From Bilophila sp964538355 (GTDB lineage: Bacteria > Desulfobacterota > Desulfovibrionia > Desulfovibrionales > Desulfovibrionaceae): DNA of 64,000 nt. Location of the stretch: the NCBI GenBank assembly GCA_964538355.1, contig CAZIFC010000005.1, positions 62,001 through 126,000 of the forward strand. Direction: 5' to 3'. Below the pieces are notes generated by a model. The model was not told where the DNA came from, did no database searches, and saw only the letters and a list, made by a program, of their open reading frames with translations. Made by a program: the position numbers and the translations under genes. Positions 44,610 through 52,533 of the stretch are shown here, piece after piece (position 1 is the stretch's first letter; each line of letters starts with the position of its first letter).

Positions 44610-44918
44610 CTAACGCTCTGTCAATTCCCTGATACGCAATTCAAGACTGGAAATACGCTCCAGAAGATCCATGACAATGGAGCCGCCGAGCGTATGCAGT
44701 TCAAAGTCGCTGCACAGGCGTTCCAGCTTGCGTATCCGGTAGACATCCTCCTGCCGGAACAGCAGAATGGATTCTGCCGTCCTTGTGGGGTTGATCCAGC
44801 CCATGTCCATCAGTTCGGAAAGACGATCCGGGGTTGTCCCCGTCAGTTCCAGAAACTCGCCCCAGACGACAAGCGTTGAACGGCTGGGGACTTCTGCGGT
44901 GTTTTTCAACAGTTCCAT
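44610..44918 (-). CDS. cbpM: CbpM-like modulator of the DnaJ homologue CbpA
   Basis: MerR-like small protein that binds and inhibits CbpA in characterised systems. The start at ATG 44918 after a strong AGGAGGG site gives 102 residues (E. coli CbpM 101); two further ATGs at 44945 and 44942 overlap cbpA. The pattern LSELMDMGWINPT...DVYRIRKLERLCSDFEL is that of the winged-helix CbpM family, followed by a helical LERISSLELRIREL end. Confidence 0.88.
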   Translation of the reverse strand: MELLKNTAEVPSRSTLVVWGEFLELTGTTPDRLSELMDMGWINPTRTAESILLFRQEDVYRIRKLERLCSDFELHTLGGSIVMDLLERISSLELRIRELTER

Positions 44919-44941
44919 GATTTCCCTCCTGCGCGGACACA

Positions 44942-45883
44942 TCACGCCTTTTCTGCTGCAAGGGCTTCCCAGAGTTCGCGCTGTTTCGGAGTCAGCTCCT
45001 TCGGCGCGTCAATGCCGATCCGGACATACAGATCGCCGCGTGCGCTTGCCGGGCCAAGCCCCTTGCCGCGCAGCCGCATCTTCTTCCCGCTTCCGGTTCC
45101 GGCGGGGATGTTCAGCTCGACCTTGCCGTCAAGGGTGGGCACGGTGACCTTTGCCCCGAGCACCGCCTGCCACGGGTCAAGCCGCACCTCGTAGGTGAGA
45201 TCCGTGCCGTCCACATGGAACAGGGAATGGGGCGCAAACCGTATCCGCAAATACAAATCACCCTTCGGCCCGCCGTTCGGGGAATCGTACCCCTGCCCGG
45301 CAAGGCGGAGTTTGGCCCCGTCCTTTACGCCTGCGGGGATGTTCACCTTCAAGGTCTTCGGGCCTTCGCCGCCCTGAAGGGTTATGCTCCGTTCCCCGCC
45401 TTTCACGGCATCTTCGAGGGAAACCGAAATGTCGGCCTCGATATCGCGCCCGCGCTGCGGCTGGGAAGCGTACCCGCCGAAGTTGGCCCCCTGGCGGCCC
45501 CCGCCGAACAGCGTTTCGAAAAAGTCGCTGAAGCCGGAGCCGTCGAAGCCCTGCCCGCCGCCGAACTGCTGCCCGTTGAAGGTGAAGCGGGTTCCGCCTC
45601 CGCCGAAGGGGTTGCCCCCGGCTCCGAAGGGATTGCCGCCGAACTGCTGGCCCTGCTGCCAGTCAGGCCCGAGCTGATCGTACATCTTCCGCTTCTGCTC
45701 GTCTTTGAGAACTTCGTAGGCTTCGTTGATTTCCTTGAATTTTTCCTCGGAGCTTTTGTCTCCGGGGTTCAAATCCGGGTGATACTTGCGGGCGAGCTTC
45801 TTGAAGGCCTTGGCAATCTCATCTTTGGAAGCCTCACGCTCCACACCCAGTATCTTGTAATAGTCCTTATATGAAACACTCAT
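44942..45883 (-). CDS. cbpA: DnaJ-like curved-DNA-binding co-chaperone CbpA
   Basis: J-domain co-chaperone of DnaK. The start at ATG 45883 gives 313 residues; the longer frame to 46018 has no support. J domain with KYHPDLNPGD near residue 35, a Gly/Phe-rich segment (about 75-135) with NPFGAGGNPFGGG, and two C-terminal peptide-binding domains (GLAGQGYD-like RLAGQGYDSPNGG, RLRGKGLG). It lacks the DnaJ zinc fingers, so it is the CbpA type. cbpM follows within 25 bp. Confidence 0.93.
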   Translation of the reverse strand: MSVSYKDYYKILGVEREASKDEIAKAFKKLARKYHPDLNPGDKSSEEKFKEINEAYEVLKDEQKRKMYDQLGPDWQQGQQFGGNPFGAGGNPFGGGGTRFTFNGQQFGGGQGFDGSGFSDFFETLFGGGRQGANFGGYASQPQRGRDIEADISVSLEDAVKGGERSITLQGGEGPKTLKVNIPAGVKDGAKLRLAGQGYDSPNGGPKGDLYLRIRFAPHSLFHVDGTDLTYEVRLDPWQAVLGAKVTVPTLDGKVELNIPAGTGSGKKMRLRGKGLGPASARGDLYVRIGIDAPKELTPKQRELWEALAAEKA

Positions 45884-46083
45884 GGCAGCCTCCTCGTGAA
45901 CACGCCTGACGATAGGCCACAGGCCTTTTTGCGGCCCTGGCCTTAACTGATCATATGTAAAGCCGATCCGTTTCCAGTCAAGATAGTTAGACTTCGGGGG
46001 AAGGCCTCCGGGAGCCATTGAAAAAAAGAGGCGTTGCGGCTAGGCTCAACATTCCACGGCCTTTCCGATACAAGGAGCCTCCC

Positions 46084-48699
46084 ATGTCTTCGCATCCCAC
46101 ATCCGCGTCCATGCTTTCCATGCTTCCCCAGCCGATCCAGCCGGTTCCCGGGGACTCCTTCAACGATCGCATCCTGCTTCTGCTGGCGGCGGTCGCCACG
46201 ACGGACGACATGCTCACCTATCGGGAATACCAGCTGGTGCAGGAAGCGGCGCAGGCCATTTTCGGGGAACGCGCCCTGCATGCCGAACTTCAGGCGAAGC
46301 TCCATTACGCGCTGCTGAATCCGCCCTCCGATCCGGCTGAAATAGCCCGGGACATGGCGAATCAGGCCGACGCGCAAAAGGTTTCCTCCTCCTTTGTGGA
46401 CACCATGCTGAAAGCCCTTTCCCGCATCGGCGGGCACGAGGAACGCGTGGACGAGCGGGCGCAGTCCTTGGTCAACGACATCGAATGGGCCTTCCGCAAG
46501 TCGCGGCTCGAACGCAGTGCCGGACGCGGCATCGGGCTGGGGCTGAATGTGGGGGAAAGCCTCGGCGGGCTTTACCGCATGGCAACAAGCGTCTTTCCCA
46601 GCCGTAAGGAGCTTGCGGGCTGGTTTGCCCCCGAAACCAGCCAGTTCAACGCGGACATGGAACACTTTGCCAGCGCGCTTGACCGCATCGCGTGGACGCT
46701 GGACGACATGGACCTGCGGGAAGAGCTGTACATCTTCCGCAAGATGCTCCGCCGCCAGCCGTTCAAGATTGTCATCGTGGGCGAACGCAAGCGGGGCAAA
46801 AGCTCGCTTGTCAACGCCATCATCGGGCAGGAGTTGTCCCCCATGCGCGAATCCACCCCGGAAACAGCCACCGTCGTGGAGTTCCGGCACGAGTACGCGC
46901 CCGACTACAGCGTCCGGTTTCTGGACTCCAGCCAGTTCGAAAAGCTGGAGGACTATCTTGAAAACGAACAGGACAACCTGCTCCTGACCCGCAAAATCGA
47001 ACAGATCCGCCGGGGGGTGGCGGAAGGGACGTTTATTCCCGGCAAGCTCCTCTCGGGCATCACCTGCTGGGAGGATCTTGCCGACTATATCAGCCTTGAA
47101 GGACGGTTTTCCGGATTTGTGGCCCGGGTGGGCATCGGGCTGCCGCTGGACACGCTCCGCGCCGGCGTCGTGCTGGTGGATACGCCCGGACTGAACGATA
47201 CCGACAGGTTCCACGATTACCTTTCCTACGAGGAAAGCCTTGAGGCGGACTGCGTCATCTTCGTCATGGATGCCCGCGATCCCGGATCGAATTCCGAGCT
47301 GTCGCTGCTCCGCAAGCTGGCCCGCAGCGGGCGGACGGTGAGCATCATCGGCGTGCTGACCAACATCGACCGCCTGAACGACGCGGCCAGCCTCGAACAG
47401 GCCCGCGAACAGGCCCGCACCGTGCTGCGCGAGGCCTGCCGCAGTTCGGGCCATGTAGAGCTTGCGGGCATCGTGGCCCTCAATACCCGGCAGGCCGTGG
47501 AAGAACGCTGCCACGGCAGGGACGCGATTTCCGAAACGCTGTCAAAGGTTTCACGGGGCTTTTCCGGGAGCGGCGAGCTGGAGCAGCTTCTTGCCATCCT
47601 GCGCGAAATCATGGATCGCGATGCCGGCAAGTCTGCCTATCGGGCCAAGATTTCGGAAGCCTATTCGCGGATTGCGGAATCCGCCCGCGACCGCCTCCGC
47701 CAGCATGTGCAGGAATACCGCGAATCCCTGCCCCAGCCCGAGCTGCTGGGGATGCTGGACGCACACGCGAAGCAGCTCTCGGCCTCGGCACTTGCCTCGC
47801 TCGAACAGGCCCGGCAGGTCGTGAACGCCGCCGCCAAGGAGCTGGACACCTGGGATCAGTCCACTGAAAAGGCCTTGCTGCGGTTCCGGGAAACGCTGGT
47901 GCTGCGGCTCATGGATGCCGTAAACCGCAAGACCGCCGAGCTTGGCTCCCAGTTTTCCAAGGATTCCATATGGAAGGAATTTGATGCCAACGAAGCCCGC
48001 ACCATCGCCCGCCGTGCCGTGGACGAATTTCTCGAGGAGCAGCGCAGCATTCTCCACAGCTGGGAGGACAAGCTCCGGCTTTTTTCAGCCCGGATGGACG
48101 AATTTTCGCAGGAATGCCTGACCCGCCTCAGCTCCAATATCGACGGACTCAGCGAAGACCCCGGCGAGGTCGAAGGCTCGTCCATGACGGCGACGCACTT
48201 TCTTGTCCAGACACACAGGCACATGAAAAACCTCGCGGTGTTCACCTCCGGCCTGACCGTGGGGCGGCTGACGGCACTCGGGCCGCTTTCGATCATCGTC
48301 ACGGCGGGAAACATCCTCGCACTGGCGGCGGCAAGCCCCTTTGCCGCCGTGGTGTTCGCGGCTGTGGCGGGGACGGCCGGCCTGCTGTACCACCTTGGAC
48401 GCGAGGAGAAGCGCAAGGCCGCCTTCCTTGAAAAACGGCGGCGCGACGCGGAAGAATACGCGGACAGAGTCTGCGACGCGCTGCGGCAGGAGCTTGCCGT
48501 GGTTCGCGAGGATCTCGGCAAGGCCTACGAGTTTGAGATCAAGCGCGGTTTTGCCCCGGCTCTGGAAAGCCTGTTCCACCAGTCCGTACACTTGCGGCTG
48601 TTCCTCGACGTGATGCAGAAGATCCGCAACGACGTTTCCCGCTATGACGCGCATGTGCAAAGGCAGCTTGAAGAACTCGGCGGCATGCTGGAGTGCTGA
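46084..48699 (+). CDS. Large dynamin-like GTPase
   Basis: The product is 871 residues from ATG 46084 after CAAGGAGCC. GTPase motifs: P-loop GERKRGKSSLVNAI (about 233-246), DTPGLNDTD (about 365), and TNIDRL (about 428). Long helical regions surround it, and a hydrophobic stretch (about 735-770, RLTALGPLSIIVTAGNILAL... and PFAAVVFAAVAGTAGLLY) could insert into the membrane. The architecture fits bacterial dynamin-like proteins involved in membrane remodelling or stress. It is divergent from cbpA. No second dynamin partner is adjacent. Confidence 0.85.
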   Translation: MSSHPTSASMLSMLPQPIQPVPGDSFNDRILLLLAAVATTDDMLTYREYQLVQEAAQAIFGERALHAELQAKLHYALLNPPSDPAEIARDMANQADAQKVSSSFVDTMLKALSRIGGHEERVDERAQSLVNDIEWAFRKSRLERSAGRGIGLGLNVGESLGGLYRMATSVFPSRKELAGWFAPETSQFNADMEHFASALDRIAWTLDDMDLREELYIFRKMLRRQPFKIVIVGERKRGKSSLVNAIIGQELSPMRESTPETATVVEFRHEYAPDYSVRFLDSSQFEKLEDYLENEQDNLLLTRKIEQIRRGVAEGTFIPGKLLSGITCWEDLADYISLEGRFSGFVARVGIGLPLDTLRAGVVLVDTPGLNDTDRFHDYLSYEESLEADCVIFVMDARDPGSNSELSLLRKLARSGRTVSIIGVLTNIDRLNDAASLEQAREQARTVLREACRSSGHVELAGIVALNTRQAVEERCHGRDAISETLSKVSRGFSGSGELEQLLAILREIMDRDAGKSAYRAKISEAYSRIAESARDRLRQHVQEYRESLPQPELLGMLDAHAKQLSASALASLEQARQVVNAAAKELDTWDQSTEKALLRFRETLVLRLMDAVNRKTAELGSQFSKDSIWKEFDANEARTIARRAVDEFLEEQRSILHSWEDKLRLFSARMDEFSQECLTRLSSNIDGLSEDPGEVEGSSMTATHFLVQTHRHMKNLAVFTSGLTVGRLTALGPLSIIVTAGNILALAAASPFAAVVFAAVAGTAGLLYHLGREEKRKAAFLEKRRRDAEEYADRVCDALRQELAVVREDLGKAYEFEIKRGFAPALESLFHQSVHLRLFLDVMQKIRNDVSRYDAHVQRQLEELGGMLEC

Positions 48700-48834
48700 T
48701 ATCACGGTGCCGCTCCAACTAGAGCAGCTTTCCTTTTAAGCGGCATGAAGTAGTGCACATTACAGAACAAAAAGATTCTAACTGTCCGTTTTACCATCCC
48801 CAATCAAAAACGTTCCGCCCTCCAGAGGCTTACC

Positions 48835-49338
48835 ATGACCATCAGACAAGCAACCCCCGAAGACTTCAACGCCATTTATTCTCTTGTCAAAACGGCATTC
48901 CAGACCGCGAAAGTCTCCGACGGCGACGAACAGGATTTCGTCCTTAAACTCCGGAAGGGGCACTACATCCCCGAGCTGGAACTTCTCGCCGAAGAGGATG
49001 GCGTACTCATCGGTCACATCATGCTGACCGGGGCATCCATCCGTGAAAACGGCGGCTGCTTCGACACGCTGCTCCTCGCCCCGCTATCCGTGGCACTCGA
49101 ATGGCGCGCCAAGGGCATCGGAGCGGCCCTCATCCGAGAGGCTCTCGCCAAGGCCGCCGCACTGGGGCATTCTTCCGCCGTGCTCATTGGCGATCCCGGC
49201 TATTATGGCCGATTCGGATTCCATTCCGTCGCTTCCATCTCCTATCCCGGCGTTCCCGGCGAATACACGCTCGCCTGCGAGTTCACGCCCGGTGCGTTGC
49301 GCAACATTTCGGGAGCCATCACCCTTCCCGATTGCTAA
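48835..49338 (+). CDS. GNAT-family N-acetyltransferase, YhbS-like
   Basis: The product is 167 residues with a GNAT fold: TIRQATPEDFNAIYSLVKTAF at the start in family style, LIGHIMLTG, and the acetyl-CoA loop EWRAKGIGAALIREAL. The pattern VLIGDPGYYGRFGF is typical of YhbS-like members. The substrate is unknown. It is 17 bp ahead of creA. Confidence 0.85.
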   Translation: MTIRQATPEDFNAIYSLVKTAFQTAKVSDGDEQDFVLKLRKGHYIPELELLAEEDGVLIGHIMLTGASIRENGGCFDTLLLAPLSVALEWRAKGIGAALIREALAKAAALGHSSAVLIGDPGYYGRFGFHSVASISYPGVPGEYTLACEFTPGALRNISGAITLPDC

Positions 49339-49355
49339 ACCAAAAGGAAAACGCC

Positions 49356-49817
49356 ATGCTTAAACCATCCCCCTGCCTTTTCCTGTTCTGCGCCCTGCTG
49401 TTCCCCTCCGCGGCGTTTGCCGATGACTCGGACGTGGGGTGCGTGACCACCGAATGGAAGCTCCTCGGCTCGAACCACAAGGTTTGTGTCTCGGCCTTCA
49501 ATGATCCGGACATCCCGGGCGTGGCCTGCTACATCAGCCAGGCCAAGACCGGCGGCGTATCCGGTACGCTCGGGCTTGCCGAAGATCCTTCCAATTTTTC
49601 CATCTCGTGCAGTCAGGTCGGGCCTATCAGCATTCCCCACGGGCTGCCCAAGCAGGCCAACGTGTTCCGGGAGTCCACCTCGATCTTTTTCAAGGCCACC
49701 CGCGTTACCCGGATCTGGGACGCCAAGCGCAACACGCTGGTCTATCTCGCCGTCAGCCGGCGGCTGGTGGACGGTTCGCCTTTCAACGCCGTCTCCACGG
49801 TTCCTGTGGGACGCTAG
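49356..49817 (+). CDS. creA: CreA family protein
   Basis: Small exported protein of unknown function. The start at ATG 49356 gives 153 residues; signal peptide MLKPSPCLFLFCALLFPSAAFA. Family patterns: VGCVTTEWKLLGSNHKVCV, DPDIPGVACYISQAK, DPSNFSISCSQVGPI and RESTSIFFKATRVTRIWD. Cys pairs suggest disulfides in the periplasm. Confidence 0.9.
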   Translation: MLKPSPCLFLFCALLFPSAAFADDSDVGCVTTEWKLLGSNHKVCVSAFNDPDIPGVACYISQAKTGGVSGTLGLAEDPSNFSISCSQVGPISIPHGLPKQANVFRESTSIFFKATRVTRIWDAKRNTLVYLAVSRRLVDGSPFNAVSTVPVGR

Positions 49818-49865
49818 GATCTGCCCCGCCGGAACGCCGGCAGCCGTTTGAAACACTGGAGAAAC

Positions 49866-50555
49866 ATGGACGCCATAGCACATATCCGCAACGACTTTCA
49901 GGAAAAATTCGGCATTCCCCGTCAAAGCGGCGTGGTGGGAACGGCCTTGTCCGAAATCGTCTTCGAGCCTCCGTACCGCAATGCCGAGGCCCTGCGGGGT
50001 CTGGAGGGCTTTTCCCATATCTGGCTGATTTGGGAGTTCTCCGCATCCGTCGGCAAGGGGTGGTCCCCCACGGTCCGCCCTCCGCGTCTGGGCGGGAATG
50101 CCCGTGTGGGTGTCTTTGCCTCGCGGTCGCCGTTTCGCCCGAACCCGCTGGGCCTTTCCGCCGTCAAACTGGAAGCTGTCGTGCTCCAGTCGCCGGAAGG
50201 CCCGCTGCTGCGGGTTTCGGGGGCGGATTTGCTGCACGGAACCCCGATTTTCGACATCAAGCCCTACCTTCCCTATGCCGACTGCCTGCCGCAGGCGACG
50301 GGCGGCTTTGCCGGAGCACGCCCCGCACCGCGCCTTGACGTGCGGGCCGCGCAGGAGGCGCAGGGGCAGCTCCCCCCTGACAAGTGGGCAACGCTGCTGG
50401 AAATGCTGGCTCTCGATCCCCGCCCGTCCTATCAGGACGATCCGAAACGGGTGTACGGGCTGGCCTTTGCGGGGCACAACGTCAGGTTTTGCGTCGACGG
50501 CACCCGGCTGTCGATTCTTTCCATCGAGCCGATGCCCGGCAATCCGACGGCATAA
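49866..50555 (+). CDS. trmO: tRNA (N6-threonylcarbamoyladenosine-37) methyltransferase TrmO
   Basis: SAM-dependent enzyme (UPF0066/YaeB fold) methylating t6A37 in tRNA. The start at ATG 49866 gives 229 residues. Family motifs: GFSHIWLIWEF, HPP-like VRPPRLGGNARVGVFA, and SRSPFRPNPLGLS. A C-terminal part follows DIKPYLPYAD. It lies 48 bp after creA. Confidence 0.93.
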   Translation: MDAIAHIRNDFQEKFGIPRQSGVVGTALSEIVFEPPYRNAEALRGLEGFSHIWLIWEFSASVGKGWSPTVRPPRLGGNARVGVFASRSPFRPNPLGLSAVKLEAVVLQSPEGPLLRVSGADLLHGTPIFDIKPYLPYADCLPQATGGFAGARPAPRLDVRAAQEAQGQLPPDKWATLLEMLALDPRPSYQDDPKRVYGLAFAGHNVRFCVDGTRLSILSIEPMPGNPTA

Positions 50556-50638
50556 CGGCCTTTCCCGCGCTGGCGAAACAACACAGGGGCCTCGCAGGAG
50601 GCCATCATGAAGGGCAGGGGCAAGGCTCCGATTCCTTT

Positions 50639-50905
50639 TTAGGAAAGCTGCATGTAGTGCGGGGGGACGGTGGCCTCGCCGCCCTCTTCGCCGACAAGTT
50701 CCCAAAGTTCGCGGAACTTCTCCTCAATACGCTCCGTGCGGCCCTGAAGCAGATCCAGCTGCCGCTGCTGAAGGGTGATCACGTCGTTCAGGGCACTGAT
50801 GGTCTGCTCCTGAAAATAGACCTGCTCCTCCAGCCGTTCCAGCCGGGCGATACGGGCCTTGAGCGCGGCCATTTCGGATTCATCCGTATGCAGGAATTCA
50901 CTCAT
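50639..50905 (-). CDS. slyX: SlyX-like coiled-coil protein
   Basis: The product is 88 residues, almost wholly a heptad-patterned helix (ARIARLERLEEQVYFQEQ, LNDVITLQQRQLDLLQ) with the C-terminal PPHY of SlyX. Function unknown. The start overlaps the EVE gene's stop by 4 bp. Confidence 0.85.
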   Translation of the reverse strand: MSEFLHTDESEMAALKARIARLERLEEQVYFQEQTISALNDVITLQQRQLDLLQGRTERIEEKFRELWELVGEEGGEATVPPHYMQLS

Positions 50906-51396
50906 CGCGTTTCTCCTAGGGTCTTGTCCGAGGCCAGCTCGTCCGCCAGCCTGAGAATGGCGGCGTAGGCTTCGGGTTCCACGGGCTGTACGGAAAGCCG
51001 GCTCCCCGTCTTCATAAGCTCCATCCCCGCCAGCTCGGGCACGAAACGCAGAAGGCTCCGGGGAATCGGCGGCTCGAAACGCCGCACCAGCCGGACATCG
51101 ACCATGTACCAGCGGGGATTTTCCGGGGTGGCCTTCGGATCGAAATGTCCGGCTTCAGGGTCCTGCGCCGTCAGATCGGGGTGACCCTCCCGCACGATTT
51201 CCACAAGCCCGGCGATTTCGGGCTGCTTGCCGCTGTGGTAAAAAAAGCCGAGATCGCCTTTTTTCATGTCGTCGCGCATGAAGTTGCGGGCCTGATAGTT
51301 CCGCACGCCGTCCCAGCTTGTGGCCTGTCCCGGTGCGTTTTCCAAATCCGTCAGCGAATAACAGTCAGGTTCGCTCTTGAAGAGCCAGTGGCGCAT
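50902..51396 (-). CDS. EVE-domain protein
   Basis: The product is 164 residues from ATG 51396. It starts MRHWLFKSEPDCYSLTDLE with WDGVRNYQARNFMRDDMK and GDLGFFYHSG in the next part, the EVE (PUA-like) fold that binds modified bases in DNA or RNA. Stand-alone EVE proteins are of uncertain function; a link to defence is known only for fusions. It is translationally coupled to slyX. Confidence 0.92.
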   Translation of the reverse strand: MRHWLFKSEPDCYSLTDLENAPGQATSWDGVRNYQARNFMRDDMKKGDLGFFYHSGKQPEIAGLVEIVREGHPDLTAQDPEAGHFDPKATPENPRWYMVDVRLVRRFEPPIPRSLLRFVPELAGMELMKTGSRLSVQPVEPEAYAAILRLADELASDKTLGETR

Positions 51397-51501
51397 GCTT
51401 TCAATCTCCTGAAAAAGATTCGCCGCCATTGTTCCCTGAAAGGACGGTCTTTGCAACCCGGCCGGAGGAAGGGCCAGCCGAACGCCCGGCGGCAGCCTTC
51501 G

Positions 51502-51541
51502 GAAAAACAGGAGGGGGGAAAACCGAAGTCTTCCCCCCTGC
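51502..51541 (-). terminator. Terminator of modA
   Basis: On the minus strand CAGGGGGGAA pairs with TTCCCCCCTC, followed by CTGTTTTTCC. It lies just downstream of the modA stop. Confidence 0.8.
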
Positions 51542-51561
51542 CTGATTGGTCTTCCGTCCGC

Positions 51562-52344
51562 CTAGTTCTGCGGCTTGCTGAAACCGTACTTTGCCAGAAC
51601 AGCCTGTCCCTCGGGCGAGAGCACAAAGGCGACAAAGGTTGCTCCGTCAGCGGCGTTCTTGCCCGTGGTGGCCACGGCAACGGGATACAGCACCGGCTTG
51701 TGGCCCTTCATCACGGCGGCAATCTTCACCTTTTCCCCGGCCTGCTTCGCGTCGGTACGGTACACGAAACCGGCGTCGACCTCGCCGCGCCCCACATAGT
51801 CGAGAGCCTGGCGGACACTCGCGCCGAACACATACTTCGGCTGGAGCGTGTCCCACTGGCCCGTGGAGGTCAGGGCTTCCCGCGTGTAGCGTCCGGCGGG
51901 CACGGAGTCGGGGTTGCCCACGGCAATGCGCTTCACGGCGGCCTTGTCGAGATCCCTGGCTCCGGCAAGGCCGAGCTTGCTGTCAAAAGGCACGATCATC
52001 ACCAGATCGTTCATCGCGAAGTTTTTGCGGCTCTCGGGGTTGATCAGCTTCTTGGCGGCGGCCTTGTCCATGGTTTCCTGATCAGCGGAGGCGAACACGT
52101 CTACAGGTGCGCCCTCCTCCATCTGCTTGAGCAGCGGATTGGAGGCGGCAAAATTGGTCTGAACCTTGATGTCGGGGTGCTGTTTTTCAAACAGGGCCTT
52201 CATTTCGGTAAAGGCATTGGTCAGGCTCGCCGCTGCGGAAACGGTGATTTCCTGAGCGGCAAAGGCGGGAGCTGCCAAAAGAAGGCAGCCGAGGAACCCA
52301 AACGCCGCAGATTTGGCGCACTGCCGGAAAAAAAGCTTGTTCAT
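51562..52344 (-). CDS. modA: Molybdate ABC transporter substrate-binding protein
   Basis: Periplasmic molybdate (or tungstate) binder. The product is 260 residues with a cleavable signal ending PAFAAQE. Oxyanion-site patterns: VSAAASLTNAFTEM, NFAASNPLLKQM, ADQETMDKA and GFVYRTDAK. It is separated from modBC by the divergent tunR, whose product is expected to regulate it. Two inverted repeats lie between them. Confidence 0.94.
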   Translation of the reverse strand: MNKLFFRQCAKSAAFGFLGCLLLAAPAFAAQEITVSAAASLTNAFTEMKALFEKQHPDIKVQTNFAASNPLLKQMEEGAPVDVFASADQETMDKAAAKKLINPESRKNFAMNDLVMIVPFDSKLGLAGARDLDKAAVKRIAVGNPDSVPAGRYTREALTSTGQWDTLQPKYVFGASVRQALDYVGRGEVDAGFVYRTDAKQAGEKVKIAAVMKGHKPVLYPVAVATTGKNAADGATFVAFVLSPEGQAVLAKYGFSKPQN

Positions 52345-52385
52345 GTAGCTACTCCACTGTTTTTCGACTGTTATGGTTCAGAAAA

Positions 52386-52408
52386 GGCGTATTGTAAAAA
52401 AATACGCC
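52386..52408. promoter_or_regulatory. Candidate TunR operator, inverted repeat 1
   Basis: GGCGTATT (52386-52393) and AATACGCC (52401-52408) form perfect 8-bp arms with a 7-base A-rich centre, like a recombinase-type core site. It lies between the divergent modA and tunR. Confidence 0.55.
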
Positions 52409-52430
52409 CCTTGCCTTTTGCCCGCAATAA

Positions 52431-52458
52431 GGTCACTCTTTCAGACAAGTGCGTGACC
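52431..52458. promoter_or_regulatory. Inverted repeat 2 between modA and tunR
   Basis: GGTCAC (52431-52436) and GTGACC (52453-52458) are inverted arms with a 16-base centre. They may be a second operator; weaker than repeat 1. Confidence 0.35.
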
Positions 52459-52533
52459 CTCTTTCTCCGCACCAGTCCGTGGGATAGCCTGCATATCCCG
52501 AATTCTTCATTTATTCGGCATAGAGGAGATCCC

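Noticed and set aside
51145..52533. In-frame extension of tunR back to 51145
   Set aside because: It runs antisense through the EVE gene and modA. ATG 52534 has a good ribosome-binding site and gives the expected length.
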